NCBI GenBank assembly: GCA_964036045.1
Contig: OZ038379.1
Span: 109,198,025 to 109,262,024 of the forward strand
Reading direction: 5' to 3'
DNA from: Eutreptiella sp. 'Long Island Sound 2002'
Taxonomy: Eukaryota > Euglenozoa > Euglenophyceae > Eutreptiales > Eutreptiaceae
DNA: 64,000 bases
The first letter of the stretch is position 1. Each line of letters opens with the position of its first letter. The translations under genes were made by a program, and so were the position numbers. Positions 28,801-37,991 of this stretch are shown piece after piece. The notes under the pieces were generated by a model. That model was not told the origin of the DNA. It saw nothing but the letters and a program-made list of their open reading frames with translations, and made no database searches.

Positions 28801-29986
28801 GGGACTCTTCCACAGCAATGAACTGAGGGGCCGGAGAGTCCTCCACCGTGATGTAGTGGGGGGCCGGGGATTCTTCCACCAGCATGGGGCGATCCCTGGT
28901 CCCTGACATAGGTTCATGAGGTGCAGGCGACGAGGCAACGGAAATAGGGGAATGATGGAGTTCATGACGTTCCAACACTCCAATCTCCTCCTCCTCATCG
29001 TCGTTCCACTGCTCCACCGCCAGGGGGAACCACTGGTCACACTCATCCTCCTCGATTTGCGTGGGGGATTCCTCGATGATCGTAGGATTTAGCCTGGATC
29101 CGCTCGGGGGATTGGGATACGCTCCCAAGGCAGGAGATTCCTCCACCAGGGAGGGAAACCGCCGCGATCCACTCATTGGAGTGGGCGACGATTCCACCAC
29201 AGTGGGGTTCTGCCTAGTCCCCGACAGGGCTTGCTGGATCAGGGCCACGGCCTCTCGAGCCGGACCCAGATGGCCATGGGGATCAGGCGTGAGCGCGAGG
29301 ACTCGACGGTTTTCAGCGTCGAGTTGGTCAACAATGGGGCTGATGGGCCCTGCCGCAAACAGGTTTTTTCTGACCTGAGGCTCTGGCAACCCCCCTAGCG
29401 ACGGAGGAGTGCCAGAGTCGACCACGATAGGCCCCATTGGCGAAGCCATCGTACCCCAGTCGGCAGCGCGTGAGGGCGCAGCGTTCGTACGCTCGATCAC
29501 CCCAGTAGATTGGTCGATTACTGCCCGATTCTCGGCGCTAGTAACGGTTCCCGAGCCCATAATAGGCGATTGTGGTCCTCTTATCGCTCCCTGAGGGTGG
29601 TTGTCTATTTCCCCCCCAACCATCCCAGGTACACCAGCTGGATTTCGAGGATGGGGGGCCCCGATGGGAACATTCGGGGATTTCGGAAACTTAGGATTTG
29701 TAGCCACCTGGGGCTTGGCCCGTTTTTGCGGCCCCTGCCCGGTCGATGGGGTCAGGGCCGAGGAGGTCCTGAGAGTGGGGACCTGGACACCCTCAGCTAT
29801 CCCTCCCGGGGAAGAGATTTTGACTTGAATTTGGTCCACGATTTCGCGGACCGATTGCTTTCCGCGATGCCAAGCGCCCAACAGAGACGAAAAATTTTCG
29901 CCTCTGCTACCATGAAACCAGACCGGGTGGTCAGGAGCAGAGATCGCAGTGGCATGGGCAGCAACATTGCTTGGCACCGAAGACAT
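25829..29986 (-). CDS. gag: TE2 gag, 1385 aa, with SP-rich repeats and Gly/Lys tail
   Basis: The ATG is at complement 29984-29986, inside the 5' LTR, and the frame runs through the primer-binding site. The N-terminal half is disordered, with about ten copies of a motif like MSGxxxRPxLVEESP (about 29240-28640). A coiled coil lies near 28000-27880. The capsid-like domain (about 27060-26540) has YDEWVEKLQQWL and LKELWDFLEQRFHEYDPS. The C-terminus has scattered Cys/His (CSKHW, CKPNSPCNDTHW) and then Gly-Gly-Asp-Lys repeats instead of a CCHC knuckle. It ends at TAG 25829-25831 with pol in the same frame, suggesting stop readthrough for gag-pol. It forms the cytoplasmic particle. Confidence 0.9.
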   Translation of the reverse strand: MSSVPSNVAAHATAISAPDHPVWFHGSRGENFSSLLGAWHRGKQSVREIVDQIQVKISSPGGIAEGVQVPTLRTSSALTPSTGQGPQKRAKPQVATNPKFPKSPNVPIGAPHPRNPAGVPGMVGGEIDNHPQGAIRGPQSPIMGSGTVTSAENRAVIDQSTGVIERTNAAPSRAADWGTMASPMGPIVVDSGTPPSLGGLPEPQVRKNLFAAGPISPIVDQLDAENRRVLALTPDPHGHLGPAREAVALIQQALSGTRQNPTVVESSPTPMSGSRRFPSLVEESPALGAYPNPPSGSRLNPTIIEESPTQIEEDECDQWFPLAVEQWNDDEEEEIGVLERHELHHSPISVASSPAPHEPMSGTRDRPMLVEESPAPHYITVEDSPAPQFIAVEESPVPMSGVKNRPCLVVESPEPTGDRAGTTSPVPMSGTKDRPSLVDDSPAMPKVNNLCWGVQGGNQVEGGSATLPINLVSPPTNTSPTEDPQLPNWGGDPEVATGSEPVFASHPRTRSPMVVHESPQYIVVDDSPPPPPRPNTVGHVPPPPSPRHRQVACIEHVHGIPHLVRPSNCGGSGGGHPSSGGAPAPVAARPAPPSRPAGGPSGPSVAGGAAGGGGGGSSPPRGGGGPSFRHSGGPTPTRGEDDLQHTCGCPRCVVHYETCIQSLMAQVRDLRNQNLELQRSHQELSQAVASTVGISQSYGDRMTQILSTLAKFDAVVQGYQRDSKRVEASVADHLKMSNGNTAKCFSAVESLATRYAAVASRIDAWDHWYSTPAEPVTVVLPPPSVPPPVPDPTPAAPTAPMGAPSGSSGGGCVLPFSVHPSHDCIYHPNACPDSGWPRGGEEHHEHPHPQEPTSWRGIAEKQKERAVPEWRATPKGEEHPTEPTAPWANEEENTSSLGNINPLTKNVFTSPGKPSYTPSDPTDTCTVSPVRVAPSASGGAPPTMAPPAYHPYQMPMVQNSYTKAVEDSDMPKPQFNGQLECYDEWVEKLQQWLGGCDPMYRKANEAKMILSTLPPWLKAIINARVAEATHHTRTAPTLKELWDFLEQRFHEYDPSRADERWRALTPRVVKGQVTLIDLEDFYARWQRLLPLSNETRPHVIREQLLSKLPWIKEKVVKPEAKNSPDSYVVDFSGLDPSPGRAPFEKELRKYSAQACTTIPEIVSYSGPGVIVDCKDPALQEWILKLNNTPHTRGYTMKVEQRRPRLKPAEIYALAHKSVSEREALERLNKGDKTTVTYTHRPSHNKTAVNAVNAEATADPDTAEPADTSVNAVGHSKPPAKKPVDPGAKPPPTFWVPCSKHWKTRKQTDMDMSWIDWGATNTTLWTCKPNSPCNDTHWNIAGKSKGGKPKGGDKGGGGDKGGGGYKGGGGKGDKGGKGAPNGRGRW
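29901..29912 (-). other. TE2 primer-binding site, tRNA-iMet type
   Basis: On the minus strand TGGTAGCAGAGG follows the LTR with no gap. It is identical to the TE1 site and complementary to the 3' end of an initiator tRNA-Met. It is translated as Gly-Ser-Arg-Gly in the gag frame. Confidence 0.92.
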
Positions 29987-30256
29987 AACGATAGTGTTGA
30001 CTGAATAGTATCCTGCAAACAGATATGGTACACATAGCCAATGAAATACCTGATATGCACATATGAGAAATCCACCCTATCATCCACTAATTCATATATC
30101 TACTAAACATCCATGATTGCCTTATCTATCCCACATCCTATGTTCCTAACAAGGAAATGGAATATGATATACCCTATCCCACATATATCCCATATATAGG
30201 GCCAAATAATGCTCCCTTAGGGGTAAAATGCCAGGGTAGGGTTGTGACCTGCTTCA
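29913..30256 (-). repeat. TE2 5' LTR (344 bp)
   Basis: TG...CA ends; one mismatch to 14187-14530. It holds the gag start codon 74 bases from its 3' edge in element orientation, so transcription must start further upstream within the LTR. Confidence 0.97.
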
Positions 30257-31597
30257 ATGGAGTCATACGTGGCAAGGGCTTCGCCCATGTCCCAATGATG
30301 AACTGCATAGCGCTAGACTAAGTCTACCGCTCATATAGTGCATGTGGGAGGGCTTACAGAGCGACCCACAAGCGCCAATATCAATTTTCCCATTTTCATG
30401 GTGCGTGTTGGGAGGAGGTTCGAACGTGTCTTTATGCGTCCATATGGGGATCCAAGTGGGGGGATTGTTTGCAAATGGTCCCAGGCAAATGTGTTTTGAG
30501 TCATAGGTTGACACGATGGGTGAGCAAAGTTATATACTATTGTAATTATCTTGAATTTGGCATTATTTGCATGTTCTTGACGTCATTTTATGCTCATTTT
30601 TGTGTTTTATGTGCTCAACTGGTTGGCTGACAGTAAAGTGCCTAGAGATCCGTGAACTATGGTATGTTGCTTATATGTTGGCATATGCTTCGGTGTTGTA
30701 CCTCACCATATGCCGGATCACATGGTCACTTTGGCTTGGCACACGAGACCTCACAAAATTAGGTCTCAAACTCATGAGCTGACTTTCGAAGCATGTCATG
30801 TACATAACCGGAGGGGTTTCGGGGCCAACGATGGGATATTCTTGGGCATCGACCTTTGGTCTATATCACCCTTCTATACTACTCTCCGGTTTGACACATG
30901 CATGGAGCATTTGAATATTTGCCGTATGCATTTTTGAGTATATAATTGAATTTTGGGCATTATGGTGTGATTTGCCTGATTTTGCCATGTTGTGAGGTCA
31001 TCTTCATGGGGCAGTTCTCCAAGCCCATTCGACCCCAAGTCCAACCAAGGTTATGTCAGGGTAGGGCATCGTCCTGAGTGCCACTCTAGGCCATGCCACG
31101 CCACCTCCCCTATTGCGCTAGGATTTGTAGGCTTGGGAGTGAACACATTTTTGGGGTTTGTGTAGTGACTTTTGACACATGGCATTTAGCCATCTGACTT
31201 GACTGGGTTCAGGGCATCATGTTGGTGAGTCAAGGGAAGGTCTTGAGTCCAGGGAATGAGGGGTCTATGGCTGAGTCTGTGTATGTTTACCTCCTTCCCC
31301 AACTTTGCTTTATTTGTGTTCATATGCCAATTTCAGGGCTTTCCTCTTTGGTGCAATTCTTGTACATGCCCGCCACCGTGAGACAACCGGTGTGCTGAAC
31401 GGAAGCCCGCAGTGTGGATTGGATTATTGCTGTATTCGTGGGATCTGGTTGCTGTTCAGGGTTGAAGGAGGATTTTATTTTCTGTATTTTTGGATTTTGG
31501 ACCCTGGACTTTGAGAAATGCAATCGCTGATCAGGAGCAAATCAGCAGGGGTTACAGGCGGAAGGGGCACAGCGGGGACCGGGTCATTCACCGCTTA
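30257..31597 (+). repeat. TE1 3' LTR, second part
   Basis: It continues the LTR interrupted at 14186 and aligns with 3787-5133. The last 20 bases differ from the 5' LTR (insertion/deletion before the TTA end). It is followed by the CAAAAA duplication at 31598-31603. Confidence 0.88.
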
Positions 31598-31603
31598 CAA
31601 AAA

Positions 31604-32533
31604 CAGGTCAGTGCAATGCAAGCTGCGGATGCCCTGTGGCGTCCAAACAGGCAGAGTTGCACTGCCCCATATACCCTTCTTACCCGCCTCATTGACCTAC
31701 GTGCCTGCCCCAGTGACATGGAGGGGCTGCGGAGCCGGTTTGAGGCACTCTTGGGGGATGAGTTCAATGTCCACTGCTGCAGCAATCTGTGAGCCACTAT
31801 CATGCACCCCACTCATCATTTGTGATGATTCATCAACACTCGATTCGGAGCACATGTCATTGTGTGTGATGATTGACGACGTATTTCCCATGTCTCCTGG
31901 TGCATAGAAGGCGGCCTCCATGTGTGTCTCGCCGCCAGTGACCATTGAGTCACCCTCTTCATTTTTCATGACATTATATTGCCACATTGTTCCCTCAATG
32001 CTGACTAGGAGTTTGATGGAATAGTGGTTGTGCAACTTCGTTGACAACAAGGCAATGTCGTTGGATGTAGCATTGTCAAATGGGTAAATATTCACCTCAC
32101 GATCATCATTTGAAGACAATGAACTCGGATCCGTTCTCGGGTTGAAACGCAAGCATTTTGAAACATATTTCGGGCCCACATCCGTGTTGGATTTTTTCTC
32201 TTGAGGGGGTGTGATGTATTTTTTGAACTCCTCGACCTTGGCCTTCATGGCCCTCGAGATTCGGACCTTGAGTTTGTTAAACCCGTCAAGCGCCTTTAGA
32301 TTGGTGTTCCTCAATGCCATATCATCATGGGTGGGTTGATATCCAATCAACTGATGGGAATCATTTTGCACTTCCATGGCATTTGGTTTGAAATGCACTT
32401 CATCATTATTTTGACCAAGGTTGATAATTGGTAAATTTTGCCCATGCACATGTAACCCATGTGTTGCTTGAACCCAACTGCTACCATGCATGCTGCACGG
32501 CTCACAAAAAGAATAGGTAATACCAAAATACAA
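31604..32533 (-). CDS. Hypothetical ORF 31697-32533 beside the TE1 insertion
   Basis: The minus-strand frame 31697-32533 is open for about 278 codons, although the first codon of the open frame is not ATG; an internal Met is the likelier start. The product is hydrophilic and mixed-charge with a Lys-rich segment in the middle and Asp/Ser-rich C-terminal third. I recognise no motif. On the plus strand the frame ending at 31792 is also open across the TE1 target site when the flanks are joined, so the coding strand is not certain. The right flank of TE1 is 31604-31696. Confidence 0.35.
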
Positions 32534-33095
32534 ATCAAATCCAGTTGTTGATGTTATCGAAACTCACTCCATCATAGTGTAAACATGGAACCCTGAGAAT
32601 AACATACAAATCCATGGAATAATGACATATGCCTCAATTTGGCAAAGAGTTCTCCCACAACAATTTCTTAAGGGAATATTTGAAATACATCAAACAAGGG
32701 ATCAAAGCTTCAATTCTGTGATATTCGTATCCACCAGTGAATCTAACAAATCTAATGTGACGGACCAATCGATGTTAAAAATCCTTTTTGTCTAGGACGC
32801 ACATCTAAAACAAAAGAGAGCACAAACAACTCGGCGATATGGCAGAAATGACAGCACTATCACCGGCATCTGACTTACAGTATCCCATACTATAATCTGA
32901 TGCTAAAACTGCCGAATGTGAAGTTAAATGACTCTGCACTGCAACAATTCCTCGCTTCCCAACTTGACTTCTGCACTGAGCATCTGCAACATCTTGGCTC
33001 GCGTGATCTGTCCTGGAGCGATCTGGGCTGCCCTGAAGCAGGCAGGCCCAGGATGCATGTGTCCATTACAAGGGGTGGGTGCCGGCCTGGTGCGG
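32534..33095. other. No gene seen
   Basis: AT-rich DNA with short shadow ORFs only. The last 150 bases are the truncation zone of the LINE fragment. Confidence 0.5.
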
Positions 33096-33650
33096 TTAGT
33101 GGGAGGGTGTGTCGCTGAGTCCTGCTGTGAGGTCGGTGAAGCCCAGTTGGTGCATGGCGTCTCGGACAGCAATGTCCGTGGCTGTGGGTGGGCCGATGCA
33201 GTCGTGGTCGGTAGGGGCGGGGTTCAGTTCGCCTATGATGATCGTGGGTGCTAGGAGGGAGAGACGGCGGTATGCCAGGCTCAGGGCGTCCAGGAAACCG
33301 TTGGCTTCCTCCCCGAAGAGGACATGCGTAAGTAGCACGTTTAGCTTCCATCCGGGCCCTACACACTCGTACGCCTCGAGGGGACCGTCCACCCCGAGGT
33401 CGGGGTGGGCATGCACCGTGACCAATGTCTTTTGGTAGAGGGGCACACCTCGTTGCCAGTGGGCGTGGTATTTGTTCCCCTCCGGGTCCAGCATTGGTGC
33501 TGGTGTGGGCTGGTTTGCCCTGCAGAGGGCTTCTTCCAGGAACCCAAGGAGATCTGCGCCTCTTGGGTGCCGCCCGGGCATGGCTTGCAGTGTGGCGGCC
33601 TCGGTGGGGTCGCAGGTGACCGCGGGCTCGTTGAGGATGTTAATGCGGGC
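33096..33650 (-). pseudogene. LINE-type endonuclease (EEP fold) fragment
   Basis: The minus frame is open from about 33650 (after a TAG) to 33096. It shows the signature order of an apurinic-like retrotransposon endonuclease: a strand with NVLLTHV, a helix, then TIIIGELNPAPTDHD (matching the family's GDFN motif, with Glu for Asp), AVRDAMHQLGFTDL and a terminal TPSH. Catalytic His near the end and the downstream reverse transcriptase are missing because the homology stops abruptly after TPSH. This is a truncated non-LTR retrotransposon relic and nicks nothing now. Confidence 0.65.
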
Positions 33651-34009
33651 GTGGGCTTCCGTAGGCGCTGGCTGCTAGGGATCGGTGGTCGTGGCGGCGC
33701 TACAGGAAAGTTAAAACAGGCTTTCACTGTTGATGGCTTTGATTATCTTTTTTTTGTTTGTCCCTCTGCTTGCTCCTGCTGCTTCTTGGTGTAGCTCAGG
33801 TTTTCCAAACAGAAATGTTTTGATGAAATCAACCAGAAATCCAAGTACCCACAGTGCCAGCAGGGAACCACAGGATCCAATCCACAACATGAAGGGCTGC
33901 AGTAAAAGCAGATAGTGTATCAACAAAGGAACTCACAATAATTACAGATTCATGAAAAGATAAATAGAAGATATCCTACAATCATGTGAAAACTGCCCAC
34001 ATGGGCACT
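33651..34009. other. No gene seen
   Basis: Between the LINE fragment and the SINE. One plus-strand shadow ORF with a hydrophobic stretch at 33730-33800 is not supported by any motif. Confidence 0.5.
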
Positions 34010-34214
34010 CTCTCTTTTACAGTGCCATCTAGACATGTGCACCCTTCGTTTCGGGTCCCATAGGTGCTGAGGAGGCATGGCATGTGGTGCTGGGATCACT
34101 GCCATGTCACATGGGATCTTCCTACTTAGCTAGGCTGACTGGGAAGTGAACCCAGGACCTCTCAAAAAGAGGTGCCCCAGCTCCCTAGGGTGCAGACCAC
34201 TAGGATAGCTAAGC
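34010..34214 (-). mobile_element. Candidate tRNA-derived SINE
   Basis: On the minus strand an A-box-like TAGCTATCCTAGTGG (complement 34198-34212) is followed about 45 bases later by a B-box-like GGGTTCACTTCCC (complement 34141-34154). The spacing and the intervening GGGGCACC segment are those of a tRNA-related SINE head. The body continues to about 34010. No second copy is present in the window to fix the ends. Confidence 0.5.
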
Positions 34215-34581
34215 ATTCATAAGAAAGTATAGAAAAATGTATAGGCTCTGGATCAACGTCAGCGCCTCCGTCAGTCCGGAAGATTGTGCTTAAGTTGAAT
34301 CAGTTTGGGGGTCAGGGGTCCACACAACATCCAAAGTTCAATCCTTGGTTTTATAGGTCAAGATGCTTTGTAACCGCTTTTTGGATGGGCCAATACTAAG
34401 ATAAAAATGTAGTATGCCTTTAGGCATCTCTAAAACAAATAGAGCTTACCTTTTGCCAGGTAAATATACTTTTTCTTACTGGTAATTGGGATGTTCTGAG
34501 CCATGGCACGTGCATCACTACGGCAAAGAAATGAAACGCACATATGTCGATGCACATAAACATGCATAAGGAGCGATGGCC
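34215..34581. other. No gene seen; possible relic LTR side
   Basis: About 370 bases without coding signal. It lies downstream of the relic chromodomain, where the 3' LTR of that element would be expected, but no match to the TE1 LTR was seen. Confidence 0.4.
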
Positions 34582-34809
34582 TCAATCTCGGTCGCCCATG
34601 ACGAAGTGAACCAGCACATCCTTGACATCCAACCTTATTTTCTTGCCTTTGAGGTAGTCTAACCACATAGACTTGTGCAGCCGGCACAAAGCTGCTCCGT
34701 GGTTCCCACGAGTCCCTCCATGCAACAAAACCCTTCGATCAGATGTTGTATAGCCGTCCCCCCGGTGTGCTGGGATCAGGCTCATCTGAAAGGATGCGCT
34801 CGGCGGTGT
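34582..34809 (-). pseudogene. TE1-family relic: chromodomain end
   Basis: Two frames match the TE1 chromodomain: TAERILSDEPDPSTPGG just left of the DNA transposon, then a frame change, then WLDYLKGKKIRLDVKDVLVH at the end (compare WMDYLKKKNISLDVKDVLVH in TE1). The piece joins the integrase ORF at 37992 once the transposon 34810-37991 is removed. Confidence 0.8.
34808..34809. repeat. 2-bp target duplication (GT) of the DNA transposon, left
   Basis: GT at 34808-34809 and at 37992-37993 flank the CACCTAG...CTAGGTG ends. Removing the element and one GT leaves the relic coding sequence continuous and of the same length as TE1 there. Confidence 0.7.
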
Positions 34810-34847
34810 CACCTAGTCTTTTATGACAGGTATTTTTCCCTAAATGG

Positions 34848-36250
34848 CCCCTAATCGCCAATGCATGCCCCCATGTGGAGTATGTTGTTATTGTTGCCAC
34901 GTTTGTTTGAAGGACATACATTCACGATATCGTGTCTGTGTTTCTTTTTTCATAACAATCCAGTATATGTTAAATTTTTGCACAACAAGCATTGGCCCAA
35001 AGGATGGGGTGTCATTGAGGTGCATTGGGACGAGCCAAATTTGGTTTGCCCCTTCGTCAATGTTCTTCAGGGTTTTTACGAATTAGGTTGATGTAATCCT
35101 GCGTTGTTGTCCCGTCTATTCTATGTGTGTATTGAAAATCAGGCCGGATCTTGGCCTATGGTACGCAAATTCAACGAAACCTAATTGGCAAGTCCGAGGG
35201 CAAGTAAATGTCGCCCCATCTTACATACACACCTACATCCTCCACATGTAGTATCTGATCACCATGTTTGTTCTTTCCCCATGCAGTTCACCTGCATGGT
35301 GATCATCAGATGTGTTGTTCTACTCTGGATCTCTTCATACGAGGTCGGAGACAAATGTATTGCTGCATGGCACCACAATGACGCCCCATGGGACAACACA
35401 AGCAAATGCATGTACATTTTGTTATTTATGACAAAAAGACCTCAGATCCGTGCTTCCCTACGCCACCCCGTCCACCACAAAATTTGAACTGCGCTCCATT
35501 CCTCATTTTCCTCCTACTTTGATTAGTTGCTCATTCTGTGGCCCGTGATTTACGTCCGACGGCGCCTGCCAGCTGAAATTGCGCTACCGGCAGCTCGCGC
35601 ACGGCACCCAGCTGGAGGCACCCAATACGCCAATGGCAAGAACAAAAAAGGTTTTGTTCCTGCTTTTTTGTCAGCAGAAATTCAAAATTGTGATTGTTCC
35701 GTCCTGTGGCCCTTAATTTGCGCCCCACAGGACGAGCCACGGACGCCTTCCGCAGGACTTGAAAGACGCAGCTAAAAGACGCAAAAGAGATGGTTCCGAA
35801 GCGTCGGAATCCAAAAGGGGCACGCAGGAGCCATTGGTATGTAGGAACGGCCCTGTTTAGGCAGATTTCCACGCCGTGTCGTACAATGTGTCGTAAATGA
35901 CGTCCCATCAAGTGCTCCACTCCTTGCAGTCGGCTGGAGCAAAAAGTATGATGGCCAATGCATCATCCATAGCTTAGACATCAGTTTCAAGCTGTCGGCG
36001 TCACGGGAAAGCAGAGATCCGGCAGCGTGCCGCCAATCTCCAGTTAGGTGTCCAATGGCTCGTAAATCACGTCCCATCGCGTGTCTTCCGTCATGCGCCG
36101 CACCACAGCAAATTACACAGTGCCGGCCACAGTTTCCAGCCTGTCGACATTCATTTGTAGGTGTCTGAGCCTGCGAAGTGCACGGACTTTGCTTCTGGTA
36201 ACTCGGAAACGCGCTGCACGTCGTTTGGCTCGTAAATCACGCCCCCTCGT
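34848..36250 (+). repeat. 5' subterminal array of a phased ~20-bp motif
   Basis: A motif close to TGGCNNGTAAATGACGTCCC begins at 35198, 35368, 35539, 35707, 35887, 36056 and 36226. The steps are 170, 171, 168, 180, 169 and 170 bp. The inner half of the TIR (from 34824) is a further related copy, 374 bp (two steps) before the first; the expected intermediate copy near 35011 is not recognisable. Sequence between motifs is not obviously repeated. Likely binding sites for the element's own protein. Confidence 0.7.
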
Positions 36251-36258
36251 ATGTCCTC

Positions 36259-37329
36259 GTGTGTGTCCACTCTGTCCCTCTGCACGACAGATTGTCTGAC
36301 GAGACCCACGACTCGGATGGAGCCCCCGAAGCAGGCGCAAAGCTAGAGGCCGATTTGGACGACAAAGCAGACGCAAAAGAAGACGCTGAGGACGCTAAGG
36401 ACGCTGGGGACGAGGATAATGTGGTCAGTGAAGAGGAAGAGGAAGAGGAAGAGGATGAGAGCCATGAGGATGATGATGCTGATGAACATGATGCTGCTGC
36501 CCATCTGCATGTGAAGCTTACGTCAAAGGAACGCGAAAAGATTTGGAGCCTGGAAACTGTGCAAAGACAGAAGTGTCAGAGGTGGAGCCTCTTGTGCAAA
36601 GGGATTTGGACATCAGGTGGGTTTTCAGAGACGGCAAAGGACTACAGCAGATTGATTGTGACCAGCTACGATGGAGCCAATGGTCGGATTGATACTGCAC
36701 TGCTTGCCCGATTTCAGCAAGGACTGAAGCAACACTACAACATCTCTGTTTGCTTTGAAGCCATCCATGCCCCCATCTACTGCCTTCCAGTGGGAGTGGA
36801 GACCAGATTGTCAGTCGGAGACCCGGGATCAAATATGTCCACCAGTGTCTCTGCACTTCAGCTTCTGCTGCGTCTCCCAAATGCCCAACAGCTGCATCTC
36901 AAAGGAAACTCCCGGAGCTTTGGATTCCTGTTACTTTGGTCAACAATCAAGGGTACCTGACTCAATCTTGAGGATGCGGAGAACCAGTCGGAGGCCACTG
37001 CCAGCGTAGGGGGATCTGGCTCTGATGCATTTGCCCGTGAGGTGCACTCAAAGCTTGGCAAGATGAAGAGATCACTCGCAGACATCAAGACACAGCAGGA
37101 GGAGCTGGGTAAGAAGCAGGACAACCTGTCTTCTGCTGTTGGAGAGGCACGGGACTTGATCAGAAGCATGAAGGATGACCTCGAGTCTCTCACTAAGAGA
37201 GCAAAGCCTGCCCCTGTCACTGCCCCTGCCCCTGCTTGGCTTTGGCCGGGTGTGCAGCCGCGTATGGCCCAGAGTATGGAGCTGGCCTTGGCTCAGAACA
37301 CACAGAGCGCACAGAACGCCACGCAGTGA
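36259..37329 (+). pseudogene. DNA transposon copy 1 protein: acidic region, core domain, coiled coil
   Basis: One frame runs from 36259 to TGA at 37327-37329 with a single in-frame TGA at 36958-36960. A 43-bp potential intron (36248-36290, GTATGT...ACAG) may precede it. Order: about 65 residues rich in Asp/Glu, a core domain (about 36510-36960) with DGANGRIDTALLARF, PVGVETRLSV and LKGNSRSFGFLLLWST, then a coiled coil (about 37040-37200) and a Pro/Ala linker. The core and coiled coil align with the copy 2 protein (57390-57947), so the domain is conserved in the family. Function unknown; binding of the phased motifs is a reasonable guess, as TnpA-type proteins do in CACTA elements. Confidence 0.65.
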
Positions 37330-37384
37330 TGAACAGCTATGTGTACACTGCTGACAGCATTTTGCATTCCTGCTGTGTGCCATC

Positions 37385-37991
37385 GGGACAACATTTACGT
37401 GCCATTGCATGTGCCATTTTTTGAAATGTTGCGTGCCCCAATATAGGCTGCCCTTTGAGCATCTTCATATTTGAAACAGCTTGAAAACCAGCGAGTGAAC
37501 AGGGACGAGAGCATTGTGATGTAGACAGAGGCGGATGACTGCTGAATGGGCCTATTCCACGTTCGACGGTGCGATGGGGCAACATTTACCAGCCATGGGA
37601 TGGGCCAACTGTGTTTCATTGAGTTCTCTTGGGATAAGCACCAATTGAATCCTGTCTTTAACATATACGCGAAACCAACCCTAAAGTAAGGATAGAGTAG
37701 GTGCCGGAACTTAGAAAAGACAGCATGACGTGGCGGGACATTTCAAACACCATTGGCTTGTTTCATGGGACCACATTTACTTGCCACCCTACGGGCCAAC
37801 GTTTCTTTTTCAAATTACGGTAATATGTTGAGTCACCATGAGACGGATGCATATGGCGCAAAATAATGGTGGTATGTGCTTCCCAAAACTGTGGCACTAA
37901 TAGCAACAAAATCCCATGGGGGGGATTATTGCCCATTTTAGGAATGTAAGGAACCATTTAGGGAAAAATACCTGCCATAAAAGCCTAGGTG
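37385..37991 (-). repeat. 3' subterminal array, inverted, 191-bp period
   Basis: Inverted copies (GGGACAACATTTACTTGCCA type) have their CCA at 37402, 37593 and 37784, and the TIR copy at 37975: steps of 191, 191 and 191 bp. A second conserved GCCA-containing half follows each core. Confidence 0.75.

Larger units (their letters stand above)
14187..30256 (-). mobile_element. TE2: young 16-kb chromodomain Ty3/Gypsy element nested in TE1
   Basis: Both ends are canonical TG...CA, with 344-bp LTRs differing at one base (the 14187 copy reads CACATGGCC where the other reads CACATAGCC), a 4-bp target duplication, a tRNA-iMet primer-binding site at 29901-29912 and a polypurine tract at 14531-14541. 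On the minus strand it encodes gag (1385 aa) and pol (protease, DVFA domain, RT, RNase H, integrase, chromodomain). A 6.3-kb stretch between pol and the 3' LTR (14542-20844) holds an antisense spliced gene. The near-identical LTRs and nearly open ORFs show recent activity. The only clear coding break is a frameshift at 23338-23363. Confidence 0.95.
2773..31597 (+). mobile_element. TE1: chromodomain Ty3/Gypsy LTR retrotransposon, split by TE2
   Basis: The layout is 5' LTR (2773-5133), initiator-Met primer-binding site, gag, a protease remnant with an extra domain, RT/RNase H, integrase with chromodomain, polypurine tract and 3' LTR. The 3' LTR is interrupted at 14186/30257 by TE2. Without TE2 the element is about 12.8 kb. 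The order protease-RT-RNase H-integrase-chromodomain is that of Ty3/Gypsy chromoviruses. Gag has an in-frame TAG, protease has lost its catalytic half, and integrase has frameshifts. The LTRs differ at dozens of positions in the first kilobase, so this is an old insertion, older than TE2. It could move only with proteins supplied by other copies. Confidence 0.9.
34810..37991 (+). mobile_element. DNA transposon, 3.18 kb, CACCTAGG-ended TIRs, copy 1
   Basis: Terminal inverted repeats of 38 bp (34810-34847 and 37954-37991) differ at two positions. The 2-bp target duplication is GT. Inside are phased subterminal motifs (5' side 35198-36250, 3' side 37385-37786) and one plus-strand gene with an acidic N-terminus and a coiled coil. 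No DDE transposase was recognised. Ends starting CAC with 2-3-bp duplications occur in the CACTA/EnSpm group, so a non-autonomous or divergent member is possible. A second copy is at 56771-58682. Confidence 0.8.
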
